Assembly (NCBI GenBank): GCA_046351135.1
Contig: JAXLZA010000009.1
Location: 204,041 to 268,040 of the forward strand
Length of the DNA: 64,000 nt
Reading direction: 5' to 3'
Source: UBA4427 sp046351135
Lineage (GTDB): Bacteria; Myxococcota_A; UBA9160; UBA4427
Shown: in pieces, positions 48,755 through 57,741 of the stretch
Numbering within the stretch: the stretch's first letter is position 1
Layout: the number at the start of each line of letters is the position of its first letter
The notes under the pieces: generated by a model
Databases searched by the model: none
Told to the model about the DNA's origin: nothing
The model's input: the letters and a program-made list of their open reading frames with translations, nothing else
Translations under genes and position numbers: made by a program

Positions 48755-49255
48755 CTACTGGGCGGCGGGCTGCTCGAGCGCCTTCTTGGCCGCTTCCGCT
48801 TCCTGCGCCGCCGCATCGAGGGCACCCGCCGCCGCACCGGCCGCCGCCGCGCCCGCATCGCTCGCCGCCGCAGCAGCCTGATCCGCAGCACCGGCCACGC
48901 CCGCCGCCGCCGAATCCACCGCCGCCGCCGCGCTCTCGCCCGCCGCCTCGACGGCCGCGGCCGCGTTCTCACCGGCCGCTTCGACCGCTGCCGCCGCATC
49001 CTGACCCGCAGCCTCGACCGCACCACCGGCCGCCGCCGCCGCGTCCTGGGCCTCGGCGCCCATCTGGGCCGCACCGTCGCTCACCTGCTCCGCCGCGCCT
49101 TCGACACCGGCCGCGACGTTGCTGGCCGCGTCTTCGACGGCCTGGCCCGCGGTCTGGCCGCCCTTGTCGCCCTGTCCACAACCCACGAAGGCCGCCAGGG
49201 CCAGCCCCAGCACGACGCCCCCCAACGCCTTCCGACCGATCAATCGCATCTTCAT
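48755..49255 (-). CDS. Ala-rich lipoprotein with 11-residue repeats
   Basis: A 166-residue lipoprotein (lipobox AAFVGC) from ATG 49255; ATG 49249 has the better-spaced GGAGGG ribosome site and would drop two residues. After the lipid anchor the protein is almost wholly Ala with regularly spaced Glu/Asp/Gln. Residues about 79-117 hold four 11-residue units (AVEAAGQDAAA, AVEAAGENAAA, AVEAAGESAAA, AVDSAAAGVAG), predicted as a long amphipathic helix like LEA or apolipoprotein-type surface coils. It could act as an outer-membrane spacer; no enzyme motif is visible. Confidence 0.72.
   Translation of the reverse strand: MKMRLIGRKALGGVVLGLALAAFVGCGQGDKGGQTAGQAVEDAASNVAAGVEGAAEQVSDGAAQMGAEAQDAAAAAGGAVEAAGQDAAAAVEAAGENAAAAVEAAGESAAAAVDSAAAGVAGAADQAAAAASDAGAAAAGAAAGALDAAAQEAEAAKKALEQPAAQ
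48905..49021 (-). repeat. 33-bp tandem coding repeats
   Basis: Four in-frame units of 33 bp encode the AVEAAG-type 11-residue repeat of the lipoprotein. Units differ by few substitutions, consistent with tandem duplication; copy number may vary between strains. Confidence 0.6.
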
Positions 49256-49294
49256 TCCCTCCACTCCCCTCGATCGAACGGACGGCGACGACCG

Positions 49295-50986
49295 TCACCC
49301 CCGCTGTCGAAGATTTCTTCCGTGGCGGGCACGATACGCAACTATCACGCCCAACACACCTGGTTCCAGCCAGATCTTGCCAAAAGGCTCGGGCACGGCG
49401 GCCAGTCCGGCCGGCGTGAAGGTGTCCAGACTGAGCGTCTCGACGCTCGTTCCGGTCACCGGATCGACGACGTCGAAGAACGTGCGCTGTCCCGAATACG
49501 CCGTGCCCACGAGGTAGAGCATCCCCGTCCGTCGCGAGAAGGCGAGGCTCGCGTCGTCCCGGAAGAGTCCGGCGCCGGGAACTTGTGACGCATCGCACGG
49601 AGACGGCGTGCAGCTCGGAAGGTCGATCACGTAGAGACCGTCGGGACCGAAGGGCGTCGCGGCGTAGAGCTTGCGATGGATGCTGTCGTAGGCGAGCCCC
49701 GTGAAGAGGGAGCCCGGCGTCCAGGTCAGCGAGCCGAGCGCGGTCGACGTCGTGGGCGTGGCGGTCGGGATCGCGCGGAGGCGGGCGATGTCGTCGCTGC
49801 CGACCACGAGGACGAGCAGGCGGTCGTCGGTCGCCGCGCTGGTCGCGCCCGGGTCGTAGGCCATGGCGGTGACCTCGTCGGTGCCGTTCGCGAGGGTCGC
49901 GACCGTCGCGGTGACGAGGCCGGTGGCCGGATCGATCCGGACGAGCCGGTCGTCGCCGACGGTCGGGATGACGCCGTAGAGGGTGGCCCCGTCCTCGGCG
50001 TACTCGAGGGCGCGGACGTCGTCGGCGGTGGGCGTGAACTGACCCAGGGTCGACCACTGGCCCGTCCGCGGCGAGACGACGAGGGCGTCGTCGGGGGGAC
50101 CGCCCGCCGCGCTGCCCGGCGCCGCCGCCGCGATCAGCTTCACGTCCGCATAGGCGAGCGTCCGGTCGCACACCCCGCCCGAGCAGAGCCCGACGGGCGA
50201 CGACGAGCACAGCGTCTGATCGGGCTCGATCGCCCCGGCCAGGGTCTGGCAGGTGCACTGCTGCCCGCTCGAGCTCGTCGTGCGGCCGGCGCGGTAGTTG
50301 GTGCACTCGCTGGCGGTCAGGCAGGTTCCGAGGCCCGGGATGAAGACCGTCGCCTGCATGAGCTGGCACTCGTCGGTCGTGACGTGGACGAGGCAGGCGT
50401 TGTGGCCGCGCTCGTGGGCGACGACCGAGGCGAGCACGCCGTCGTCGAAGGCGTCGACGGTGACGACCATCCAGAGGTTCGGGTTGTCGCCGCCGTTGTT
50501 GTCGCAGGCGGGCCGCTCCGCACAGCCGACGGCCGCGGGCGACACGCCGCCACAGTAGGTCATGCTGTCGATCAGGAAGGCGTTCGAGCCGTTCGCGCCC
50601 GCCGAGGCGAAGAAGTTCTGCTCGGCGAGGGAGTCGAGCACGTCGCGTCCGTCGCCCGGGCTGCCGAAGGTCGTGACCGACACGCTGCGGGCGAGGCGGG
50701 TGCAGCACGCGCGGTCGGCGGGACCGCTGCGCCCCTCGAGCAGGCGGTTCGCGCTCGTCGTCGCCTCGTCGATCGCGTTCTGCCAGAAGGCGAGGGTCCG
50801 ACCGGTCGCGGGCTGGATCAGGTCGACGTGGACGTACCAGCGCAGCTGATGGAGATCGACCGCGGGCCCCGCGTCGGCCGCGCGCGCCAGGAGGAAGAGC
50901 AGCGCGAAGCCGACGAGCGCCCGCACACGGCCCGCCGCACCCGCGCCCGTCCGCGCCGCGCGCCCGGCCCCGAGCGGCGCGCTCAC
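49295..50986 (-). CDS. Secreted putative metalloprotease with PEP-CTERM-like tail
   Basis: A 563-residue exported protein. GTG 50986 overlaps the upstream stop (GTGA), and a signal peptide (VRALVGFALLFLLARAADA) follows. VVAHERGHNACLVH contains an HExxH zinc motif, and many Cys residues suggest disulfides. The second half is a beta-rich region with repeated DP.TG..T-type strands (propeller-like). The C-terminus VPEPFGKIWLEPGVLGVIVAY then RARHGRNLRQRG has the VPEP motif, a hydrophobic segment and basic residues of PEP-CTERM sorting signals, which need an exosortase. Protease activity is inferred from HExxH only. Confidence 0.72.
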   Translation of the reverse strand: MSAPLGAGRAARTGAGAAGRVRALVGFALLFLLARAADAGPAVDLHQLRWYVHVDLIQPATGRTLAFWQNAIDEATTSANRLLEGRSGPADRACCTRLARSVSVTTFGSPGDGRDVLDSLAEQNFFASAGANGSNAFLIDSMTYCGGVSPAAVGCAERPACDNNGGDNPNLWMVVTVDAFDDGVLASVVAHERGHNACLVHVTTDECQLMQATVFIPGLGTCLTASECTNYRAGRTTSSSGQQCTCQTLAGAIEPDQTLCSSSPVGLCSGGVCDRTLAYADVKLIAAAAPGSAAGGPPDDALVVSPRTGQWSTLGQFTPTADDVRALEYAEDGATLYGVIPTVGDDRLVRIDPATGLVTATVATLANGTDEVTAMAYDPGATSAATDDRLLVLVVGSDDIARLRAIPTATPTTSTALGSLTWTPGSLFTGLAYDSIHRKLYAATPFGPDGLYVIDLPSCTPSPCDASQVPGAGLFRDDASLAFSRRTGMLYLVGTAYSGQRTFFDVVDPVTGTSVETLSLDTFTPAGLAAVPEPFGKIWLEPGVLGVIVAYRARHGRNLRQRG

Positions 50987-51684
50987 GGCACACCCCCAGC
51001 CGCCCGATCGGCGGCAGCCGCCGAGGCCCCGGTCTGCCGGCGCCGCTCCCCCTCGGCCTGCACCGCGCGCAGGTGGTCGGCGAGCTCGGGCGGATGGGAC
51101 CGGCGCGCGAGGGCGTCGAGGGCGCCGGCCGCCTCGGGCCGATCGGTCTCGGCGAGCGCCGACGCCACCGCGCGCTGCTCGAGCCGGCGCAGGCCGTCGC
51201 CGCGGTGATGGCGGAACGACCAGCCCGGCGGCTCTCCGTCGAAATGGCGGACCAGCGCCTCGACGGCCCGCGGCTGCCGCCGCGCGAGCCGGCCGAGGGC
51301 GAAGGGGAGATTCTGCCAGGCGCGGAAGGTCGCCCGGTCGAGCTCGCCGGTCGCGGGCAGCGCCGCCGCCCAGCCCTCGATCGCATCGAGGGCCCCCTCC
51401 GCCCCGCAGCTGCCGAGGGCGAGCAGGATCCGGGCATGGGCCGAGCGCTCGGCCGGGTCGGCGAGCATCTCGACGAGGCGCGCGGCGCCGGCGGGGCCGA
51501 TCCGTGCGGCCTCGTCCTCGGGCATGCCCTCGTAGTCGGTGCGGCGGACGAGGGTCTCGGTCTCTTCGACGCCGAGGAGGCCGGCCGAGTCGGCCCCGAG
51601 GAGGCCCGGCAGGATCCCCACGATCAGGCATAAAAGAGGGAAGACGCGCGCGTCCGACCGACGCCGCACCCGCGATCCGCTCAA
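50983..51684 (-). CDS. HEAT-like repeat protein with signal peptide
   Basis: A protein of about 233 residues from TTG 51684, which has a GGGAGGG ribosome site 8 nt upstream; start uncertain. The signal peptide is VFPLLCLIVGILPGLLGADSAG. The mature part is helical, with repeated units of roughly 30-40 residues (GPAGAARLVEMLADPAERSAHARILLALGSCG, GALDAIEGWAAALP), compatible with HEAT or Armadillo-like repeats. It overlaps the metalloprotease start and likely functions with it. Confidence 0.5.
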   Translation of the reverse strand: MSGSRVRRRSDARVFPLLCLIVGILPGLLGADSAGLLGVEETETLVRRTDYEGMPEDEAARIGPAGAARLVEMLADPAERSAHARILLALGSCGAEGALDAIEGWAAALPATGELDRATFRAWQNLPFALGRLARRQPRAVEALVRHFDGEPPGWSFRHHRGDGLRRLEQRAVASALAETDRPEAAGALDALARRSHPPELADHLRAVQAEGERRRQTGASAAAADRAAGGVP

Positions 51685-51952
51685 GCCCAGCCCTCCCGGG
51701 ACGCCGACCCGGCTCGATGCTAGCGCCGGCGCCCCGCGCTCGTTGACAGGTCCATCAATTCGGCGATTCTCGCCCGGTCGCGGACGGTCGATGGGCCCCG
51801 GCCCGGCCGCCCCGACGTTCCCATTCGATCCGAGCGAGCGCGCCGTCGGCCCGCCCCGGTCGCCGGGCGGCCGAGGGATGCCCCGCCGCCCCGGCCGCGC
51901 ACGCGGATCCGCAAGCCTCGGGCCCGAGCCCCGACGACCAGGAGGTCGACCC

Positions 51953-53059
51953 ATGAACTTCGATTTCTCCGACGAGCAGAAGCTGCTCCAGCAGACCGCC
52001 CGGGACTACCTCGCGGCGAACTCCCCTCTCTCGACCTGTCGGGAGATCCTCGAAGGCAGCCAGTCCTACGCGGCGTCGCTCTGGAAGGGCGCGGCGGAGA
52101 TGGGCTGGCAGGGCGCCGTCGTCCCCGAGTCGTTCGGGGGCGCGGGCTTCGGCTATCTCGAGCTCGCGATGATCGCCTACGAGGTCGGCCGGGCCCTCGC
52201 GCCGATCCCGTTCGGCCCGAGCGTCTTCGTCGCGACCGAGGCGATCCTGCGCCACGGCAGCGCCGCCCAGAAATCGGCCTGGCTCCCGAAGCTCGCGAAC
52301 GGCAGCGCCATCGGGACCTTCGCCCTCGCCGAGAAGCCCGGCCAGAACGCCGCCCTTGCGATCGCCGCGACCGTGAAGGACGGGAAGCTCTCGGGCACCA
52401 AGCTCCCGGTCGCCGACGGCGACGTCGCCCACGTCGCGATCGTCGCGGCGAAGGAAGGCGGGACGACCGGCCTCTACCTGGTCGACCTCGCCGGCGCGGG
52501 CGTCGAGCGCAAGACCCTCGAGTCCTTCGACCCGAGCCGCTCCCAGGCGACGATCCGCTTCGAGGGCGCGCGCTGCGAGAAGCTCGCCGGCGCGGATGAG
52601 ACGGCGATCGCGCGGCTGCTCGACCGGGCTGCGGTGCTCACGGCCTTCGAGCAGCTCGGCGGCGCGGACCGCGCCCTCGCGATCACGCGGGAGTTCATCG
52701 TCGGTCGTTATGCCTTCGGCAAGCCGATCGCCGCGAACCAGGCGATCAAGCACCGCATGGCGGATCTCTGGTGCGAGATCGAGCTCGCTCGCAGCAACGC
52801 CTACTACGCGGCGTGGGCGCTCGCGAACGAGGACGCCGAGCTCCCCGTCGCCGCCTGCCTCGCCCGCATTGCGGCCAGCGAGGCGTTCGAGAAGACGACG
52901 ATCGAGATGATCGAGTTCCACGGCGGCGTCGGATACACCTGGGAGTACGACTGCCACCTCTTCTACCGCCGCGCGAAGCAGCTCGCCGGCCTGCTCGGCA
53001 CGCCCAAGTACTGGAAGAACCTGCTGATCGACCGCCTGCGAACCGCCAAGGCCGCCTAG
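51953..53059 (+). CDS. Acyl-CoA dehydrogenase, non-catalytic subunit of a pair
   Basis: A 368-residue acyl-CoA dehydrogenase fold protein. MNFDFSDEQKLLQQTARDYL, GGAGFGYLELAMIAYEVGRAL, GRYAFGKPIAANQAIKHRMAD and IEFHGGVGYTWEYDCHLFYRRAKQ are typical of the small subunits of alpha2-beta2 enzymes. At the position equivalent to the catalytic Glu it has Asp224 (LLDRAAVL), so it probably supplies FAD-binding surface only. ATG 51953 has an AGGAGG ribosome site. It pairs with the following gene. Confidence 0.82.
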   Translation: MNFDFSDEQKLLQQTARDYLAANSPLSTCREILEGSQSYAASLWKGAAEMGWQGAVVPESFGGAGFGYLELAMIAYEVGRALAPIPFGPSVFVATEAILRHGSAAQKSAWLPKLANGSAIGTFALAEKPGQNAALAIAATVKDGKLSGTKLPVADGDVAHVAIVAAKEGGTTGLYLVDLAGAGVERKTLESFDPSRSQATIRFEGARCEKLAGADETAIARLLDRAAVLTAFEQLGGADRALAITREFIVGRYAFGKPIAANQAIKHRMADLWCEIELARSNAYYAAWALANEDAELPVAACLARIAASEAFEKTTIEMIEFHGGVGYTWEYDCHLFYRRAKQLAGLLGTPKYWKNLLIDRLRTAKAA

Positions 53060-53122
53060 CACGAATCCTGCCGCGGCCCGGGCCCGACGGCCCTCCGCGC
53101 ATCCGTCCCAAGGGAGCAACCG

Positions 53123-54364
53123 ATGGACTTCAACGATACCCCCGCCGAGGCCGCCTTCCGCGCCGAGGCCCGCGCCTGGCTCGAGAAGAACGCGAAGCCG
53201 CGAACGGCGATGACGCCCACGATCAGCGGCGAGGACCTGACGCCCGAGATCGTCGCGCAATCCCAGGCCTGGCAGAAGAAGAAGGCCGAGGCCGGCTGGG
53301 CCTGCATCACCTGGCCGAAGGAGTACGGCGGCCGCGGTGCGACGCCGATCCAGAACGCGATCTGGGGCCAGGAGCAGGCGAAGTTCGAGACGCCGCCCGA
53401 CATCTTCTCGATCGGCATCGGCATGTGCGGCCCGACGATCCTGACCCACGGCACGCCGGAGCAGAAGAAGCGCTGGATCCCGAAGCTCGTGACGGGCGAG
53501 GAGGTCTGGTGCCAGCTCTTCTCCGAGCCCTCCGCCGGCTCGGATCTCGCGGGCCTGCGCACGAGCGCGGTCAAGCAGGGCAACGAGTGGGTCGTGAATG
53601 GCCAGAAGATCTGGACGTCGGGGGCCCAGTGGTGCGAGTGGGGCATCCTCGTCGTGCGCACCGACCCGACGGTCGCGAAGCACGCGGGCCTGACCTTCTT
53701 CGTCGTCAACATGCACGCCCCCGGCATCGAGATCCGCCCGATCACCCAGATCAACCGCGGCCAGGGCTTCAACGAGGTCTTCTTCACCGACGTCCGCATC
53801 CCCGACGACCAGCGCATCGACGCCGTCGGCAACGGCTGGGCCGTCTCGATCACGACGCTGATGAACGAGCGCATGTCGATCGGCTCGGGCATGGGCGTCG
53901 GCGCCGTCGAGGACCTCGTCGGCTTCATCGAGGGCCTCGAGATCGACGGCCGCCCGGCCCTCGAGGATCGCGGCGTGAAGGAGCGCATCGCCGAGTACGT
54001 CGTGAAGGCGCGCGGCCTCAAGTACACCTCGCTGCGGACCCTGTCCGCCCTCTCCCAGGGCAAGACGCCGGGTCCCGAGGCGAGCATGAGCAAGCTCGTC
54101 GGCGGCATCCTGCAGCAGCACGCCGCCTCCTTCGCGATGGAGCTCGCCGGCGCCTCGAGCGCGCTGCTCGACGAGGCCGCCCCCGCCGCTGCCGCGTGGC
54201 AGGAGCGCTACCTCTCGCTGCCGGGCCTGCGCATCGCGGGCGGGACCGACGAGATCCTGCGCAACATCATCGCCGAGCGCGTGCTGGGGCTGCCGCCCGA
54301 CGCCCGTGCCGACAAGGGCCTCGCCTTCAAGGACGTCCCGACGGGTCCGCCGAAGCGCGGCTGA
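53123..54364 (+). CDS. Acyl-CoA dehydrogenase, catalytic subunit of a pair
   Basis: A 413-residue acyl-CoA dehydrogenase. FAD and substrate motifs include QLFSEPSAGSDLAGLRTSAV, GQKIWTSGAQW, and AGGTDEILRNIIAERVLG. The catalytic Glu is probably Glu249 in LMNERMSIG, the same location as in LCAD-like and FadE26-type enzymes; the alternate MCAD position (YEGT) is Gly here. With the preceding gene it forms a likely heterotetramer like ChsE. It dehydrogenates an acyl-CoA, perhaps with a bulky ring. Confidence 0.87.
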   Translation: MDFNDTPAEAAFRAEARAWLEKNAKPRTAMTPTISGEDLTPEIVAQSQAWQKKKAEAGWACITWPKEYGGRGATPIQNAIWGQEQAKFETPPDIFSIGIGMCGPTILTHGTPEQKKRWIPKLVTGEEVWCQLFSEPSAGSDLAGLRTSAVKQGNEWVVNGQKIWTSGAQWCEWGILVVRTDPTVAKHAGLTFFVVNMHAPGIEIRPITQINRGQGFNEVFFTDVRIPDDQRIDAVGNGWAVSITTLMNERMSIGSGMGVGAVEDLVGFIEGLEIDGRPALEDRGVKERIAEYVVKARGLKYTSLRTLSALSQGKTPGPEASMSKLVGGILQQHAASFAMELAGASSALLDEAAPAAAAWQERYLSLPGLRIAGGTDEILRNIIAERVLGLPPDARADKGLAFKDVPTGPPKRG

Positions 54365-54373
54365 GGAGAGCGC

Positions 54374-55342
54374 GTGCCCGAGAAGTACGTCCGCGAGGCG
54401 GGGATCCCGATCCTGCTGCGCCACAACGGCGCCTCGACGCTGCCCGAGCAGCCGCCGTCGGGCCTCGTCGGACGCGGCGTCGTCTGCCTCCACGACGCGG
54501 GCCTCCAGAGCTCCGTCTTCACCGACCTGCTCGGCGCGCTCGCGCGGCTGCGCGCCGCGACGGATCCGGCCAACCCGGCGAACGCGACCGGCCAAGCGCC
54601 GCTCGCGGCCGACGCGTCCGCCGCGAGCGTCCCGACCGACACGTGCAGCATCGCCTTCGACCTCCCCGGCCACGGCCGCTCGGGGAGCCTCGACGCGCTG
54701 CCCTCGATCGAGGCGATGAGCGCGTGTGCCCGGAGCGTCGCGTCCTGGTGTCGGGCGACGCGCCCGATCCTCGTCGGCCACGGCATGGGCGCGCTGGTCG
54801 CCCTCGACTGGGCGCGCCGCGAGCCCGGCTCGATCGCGGGCCTCGTGTTGTGCGGGACGAGCGGCGCCTTCGGCATCCGCGACGAGGCGATCGCCTTCAT
54901 GCGCGAGGTCACCCTCGGCCGCGCGTCGCGCCCCTTCGACCCGAAGCGCCTCTGCCCGAGCGGCTCGCCCGATCGCATGCGCCGGGCCTGGTTCGAGAGC
55001 ATCCAGACCGACCCGCGCGCGACGCTGGTCGACCTCGAGGCGAGCCAGGCCTTCGCCCGGAGCTTCGCCGCCGGCGATGCGGCGGGCGCGCCGCGCATGC
55101 CGGTGCTCGTCGTCGCCGGCGCGAGCGAGCCCGCGGCCGATCTCGACGCCGCGCGCGCCCTCGCCGCCCGGCTCGGCGGCCGCTTCGTCGCCCTCGAGCA
55201 GGCGGCCCACTGGCTCCCGCTCGAGCAGCCCGAGGCTCTCGCCCGGGAGATCCTCGCGTTCGCGTCTTCGCTCGCTTCGTCGAACGCTGCGTCGCCCTCT
55301 TCTTCGCCGCGGTCATCGGCGCCCGGACCGGAGGCCGCATGA
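54374..55342 (+). CDS. Alpha/beta hydrolase lacking the nucleophile Ser
   Basis: A 322-residue alpha/beta hydrolase fold. FDLPGHGRSG and the core strands are present. The nucleophile elbow reads LVGHGMGALVAL: the Ser of G-x-S-x-G is Gly137. The His (QAAHWLPLEQPEAL) and an acidic loop remain. It is therefore a probable pseudoenzyme or uses another mechanism. GTG 54374 follows GGAGAG, and the stop overlaps the thiolase start (ATGA). Confidence 0.78.
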   Translation: MPEKYVREAGIPILLRHNGASTLPEQPPSGLVGRGVVCLHDAGLQSSVFTDLLGALARLRAATDPANPANATGQAPLAADASAASVPTDTCSIAFDLPGHGRSGSLDALPSIEAMSACARSVASWCRATRPILVGHGMGALVALDWARREPGSIAGLVLCGTSGAFGIRDEAIAFMREVTLGRASRPFDPKRLCPSGSPDRMRRAWFESIQTDPRATLVDLEASQAFARSFAAGDAAGAPRMPVLVVAGASEPAADLDAARALAARLGGRFVALEQAAHWLPLEQPEALAREILAFASSLASSNAASPSSSPRSSAPGPEAA

Positions 55343-56496
55343 GCATCTCGGGCCAGATCGCGATCGTCGGCGTCCACGAGTACGAGAGCCGCTTCGCGCC
55401 CGACAAGACCGAGTTCTCGATCATGGCGGAGTCCGCGCGCGAGGCGCTGGCCGACGCGGGGCTCACGCTCCGCGACGTCGACGGGCTCTTCGGCGCGTCG
55501 ATGACGATGGGCGCGATGGGCATGGTCCAGCTCGCCGAGTACCTGAACATCAAGCCGCGCTGGCTCGACGGCAGCAACATCGGCGGCTCGTCCTTCGTCT
55601 CCCACGTCGCCCACGCCGGTGCCGCGATCGCCGCCGGCCTCTGCGACGTCGCCCTCATCCTCTACGGCAGCAAGGCCGCCTCCGACGCGATGGCGATCGG
55701 CACCGGCGACGCGAGCGGCCGCGACCCCGGCTCGGCCTACGTCTCGCCCTACGGCATGACGCTCGTCTCGTCCTACGCGATGGTCGCCGCGCGCCACATG
55801 CACGCGTACGGCACGCGCCCCGAGCAGCTCGCCGACATCGCCGTCTCGACGCGCCACCACGCGAGCCTGAACCCCCACGCGAAGATGCGCAAGCCGATCA
55901 CCCGCGACGAGGTCCTCGCGAGCCGCCTGATCGCCGACCCGCTCCATCTGCTCGACTGCTGCATCATCAGCGACGGCGGCGGCGCCGTCGTCGTGACGAG
56001 CCTCGAGCGCGCGCGCGATCTGCGGCGACCGCCGATCGTCGTGCGCGGAACGGGCGAGGCGGTGGCCCACCGCGAGATCGGCTCCCCCGATCTGCTCACG
56101 ATCGCGGCGAAGCAATCGGGCGCCCACGCCTTCCGGATGGCCGGCCTGACGCCTGCCGACATCGACTTCTGCACGATCTACGACTCCTTCACGATCACCG
56201 TCCTCGTGACCCTCGAGAACCTCGGCTTCTGCAAGCCCGGCGAGGGCGGCGCCTTCGTCGAGAACGGCGGCCTCGGCCTCGCCGGCCATCTCCCGGTCAA
56301 CCCCGACGGCGGCGGCCTCTCGTCGAATCATCCCGGCATGCGCGGCATCTTCCTCGTGATCGAGGCCGTGCGTCAGCTGCGCGGCGGGCTCGGTGCGCGC
56401 CAGGTCGAAGGCGCCGAGATCGCCCTGGCCCACGGCACCGGCGGCTATCTCGGCCTGATGCACAGCGGCTGCACGCTGATCCTCTCGAAGGCTTGA
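55339..56496 (+). CDS. Thiolase-like lipid-transfer protein (Ltp2-like)
   Basis: A 385-residue thiolase-superfamily protein. ISGQIAIVGVHEYESRF, DVDGLFGASMTM, LDGSNIGGSSFVSHVAHAGAAIAAG, DCCIISDGGGAVVVTS and FCTIYDSFTITVL match the Ltp/SCPx-like branch. The Cys nucleophile of true thiolases is missing: the loop is DGSNIGGSSF. Ltp2 homologues use Tyr for retro-aldol cleavage and need a DUF35 partner, which is the next gene. It likely splits a 3-hydroxyacyl-CoA with a ring ketone product (inference). Confidence 0.82.
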   Translation: MSISGQIAIVGVHEYESRFAPDKTEFSIMAESAREALADAGLTLRDVDGLFGASMTMGAMGMVQLAEYLNIKPRWLDGSNIGGSSFVSHVAHAGAAIAAGLCDVALILYGSKAASDAMAIGTGDASGRDPGSAYVSPYGMTLVSSYAMVAARHMHAYGTRPEQLADIAVSTRHHASLNPHAKMRKPITRDEVLASRLIADPLHLLDCCIISDGGGAVVVTSLERARDLRRPPIVVRGTGEAVAHREIGSPDLLTIAAKQSGAHAFRMAGLTPADIDFCTIYDSFTITVLVTLENLGFCKPGEGGAFVENGGLGLAGHLPVNPDGGGLSSNHPGMRGIFLVIEAVRQLRGGLGARQVEGAEIALAHGTGGYLGLMHSGCTLILSKA

Positions 56497-56507
56497 GGTC
56501 GATCGAC

Positions 56508-57008
56508 ATGACTGCCCCCGCCAAGCCCGCTCCGACCGCCCCGCCCGCCGCATCCGCGCCGACCGCGAAGAAGCCCGACCCGCAGTACAAGCGCCCGCCC
56601 GTCGACTGGGAGTCGCGCGCGTACTGGGAGGGCGCCGGGCGCGGCGAGCTCGTGCTGCAGCGCTGCCGGGCCTGCGGCGTCGTGCAGCACCGGCCGCGCG
56701 GGGTGTGCGCCTCGTGCCTCTCCGACGACATCGAGCACTTCGTCGCGAGCGGGCTCGGCCGCGTCTACACCTTCTCGGTCGTGCGCCAGAACCAGATGCC
56801 CGAGTTCCGGGACGCGGTGCCCTACGTCGTCGCCTACGTCGCCCTCGACGAGGGACCGCAGCTCCTGACCAACATCGTCGGCTGCGAGCCGTCCGCCGTC
56901 TCGATCGGCATGCGCGTCCGGGTCGACTTCGTCCCCGTTCCGGCGGATCCGCGGGCCGCGACACCGATCGACGCGCCCCTCGCCGTCCCGAGGTTCGTTC
57001 CGGCATGA
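56508..57008 (+). CDS. DUF35 Zn-ribbon/OB-fold protein
   Basis: A 166-residue protein. CRACGVVQHRPRGVCASC is a Cys4 rubredoxin-like zinc ribbon, followed by an OB-fold (GRVYTFSVVRQNQMPEFRDAVPYVVAYVALDEGPQLLTNI). DUF35 proteins bind CoA esters and assist thiolase-like aldolases. Here it is a separate gene, while in the actinobacterial ChsH2 it is fused to a MaoC domain. The N-terminal 30 residues are Ala/Pro-rich. Confidence 0.86.
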   Translation: MTAPAKPAPTAPPAASAPTAKKPDPQYKRPPVDWESRAYWEGAGRGELVLQRCRACGVVQHRPRGVCASCLSDDIEHFVASGLGRVYTFSVVRQNQMPEFRDAVPYVVAYVALDEGPQLLTNIVGCEPSAVSIGMRVRVDFVPVPADPRAATPIDAPLAVPRFVPA

Positions 57009-57676
57009 TCCTCGATCTCCACTCCCACTCGATCGTCTCCGACGACGGCCGCGCCAAGGTCGAGAACTACTGTCAGTGGATCGAGCGCAAGGCGCTGCCC
57101 CTCGACGGCTTCGTCCTGACCGAGCACCGCCAGTACGACGACCGCTCCGACTACCGCGCCCTCGAGGACCGCCATGGGCTCCTCATCCTCAAGGCCTCCG
57201 AGGTCGAGACCGAGTACGGCCACGTGCTCGTCTTCGGCGTCAACGACGACCTGCGCGCCGCCTTCGACTTCGGCCGCATCGACAACCGCCTGGAAGACGT
57301 CCTCGCCGCCGCGAAGCGCTGCGGGGCAATCGCCGTCCCCTGCCATCCCGGCCGCCCGAAGGTCGGCCTTTGCGCGCATTGGGAGACCCGCGGCCCGGTC
57401 GCCGGCGTCGAGATCGTCGAGACGCTGAACGGCGGCAGCCGGGCGGGCGAGGACGAGCTCGCGCTGCGCTATGCGAACGAGCAGGGCTGGCGCCGGATCG
57501 GCGGCTCCGACTCCCACATCGTGAGCCACATCGGGCGGTGCGCGACGCGCTTCGAGGAGCCGATCCGGGACATCGACGGCCTCGTCGCGGCCCTCGCGAG
57601 CGGCCGCTACGACGCCTGCCGCGCCCTCCCGCCGGAGGGCGGCCCGGACGTTGCCCCGGGCGCCAATCCGCAGTAA
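57005..57676 (+). CDS. PHP-domain metallophosphoesterase-like protein
   Basis: A 223-residue protein of the PHP superfamily. LDLHSHSIVSDDGR, VLTEH, CHPGRPK and GGSDSHIVSHIG provide the metal ligands. PHP proteins hydrolyse phosphate esters. Its role within a beta-oxidation-like operon is not obvious. ATGA overlap with the DUF35 gene. Confidence 0.84.
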   Translation: MILDLHSHSIVSDDGRAKVENYCQWIERKALPLDGFVLTEHRQYDDRSDYRALEDRHGLLILKASEVETEYGHVLVFGVNDDLRAAFDFGRIDNRLEDVLAAAKRCGAIAVPCHPGRPKVGLCAHWETRGPVAGVEIVETLNGGSRAGEDELALRYANEQGWRRIGGSDSHIVSHIGRCATRFEEPIRDIDGLVAALASGRYDACRALPPEGGPDVAPGANPQ

Positions 57677-57741
57677 CTCCTGGGGCCGGCCCAGCTCGGT
57701 CCGACCCGGTCCGCGCCCGCACCCGCTCAGGAATCGCCGCC

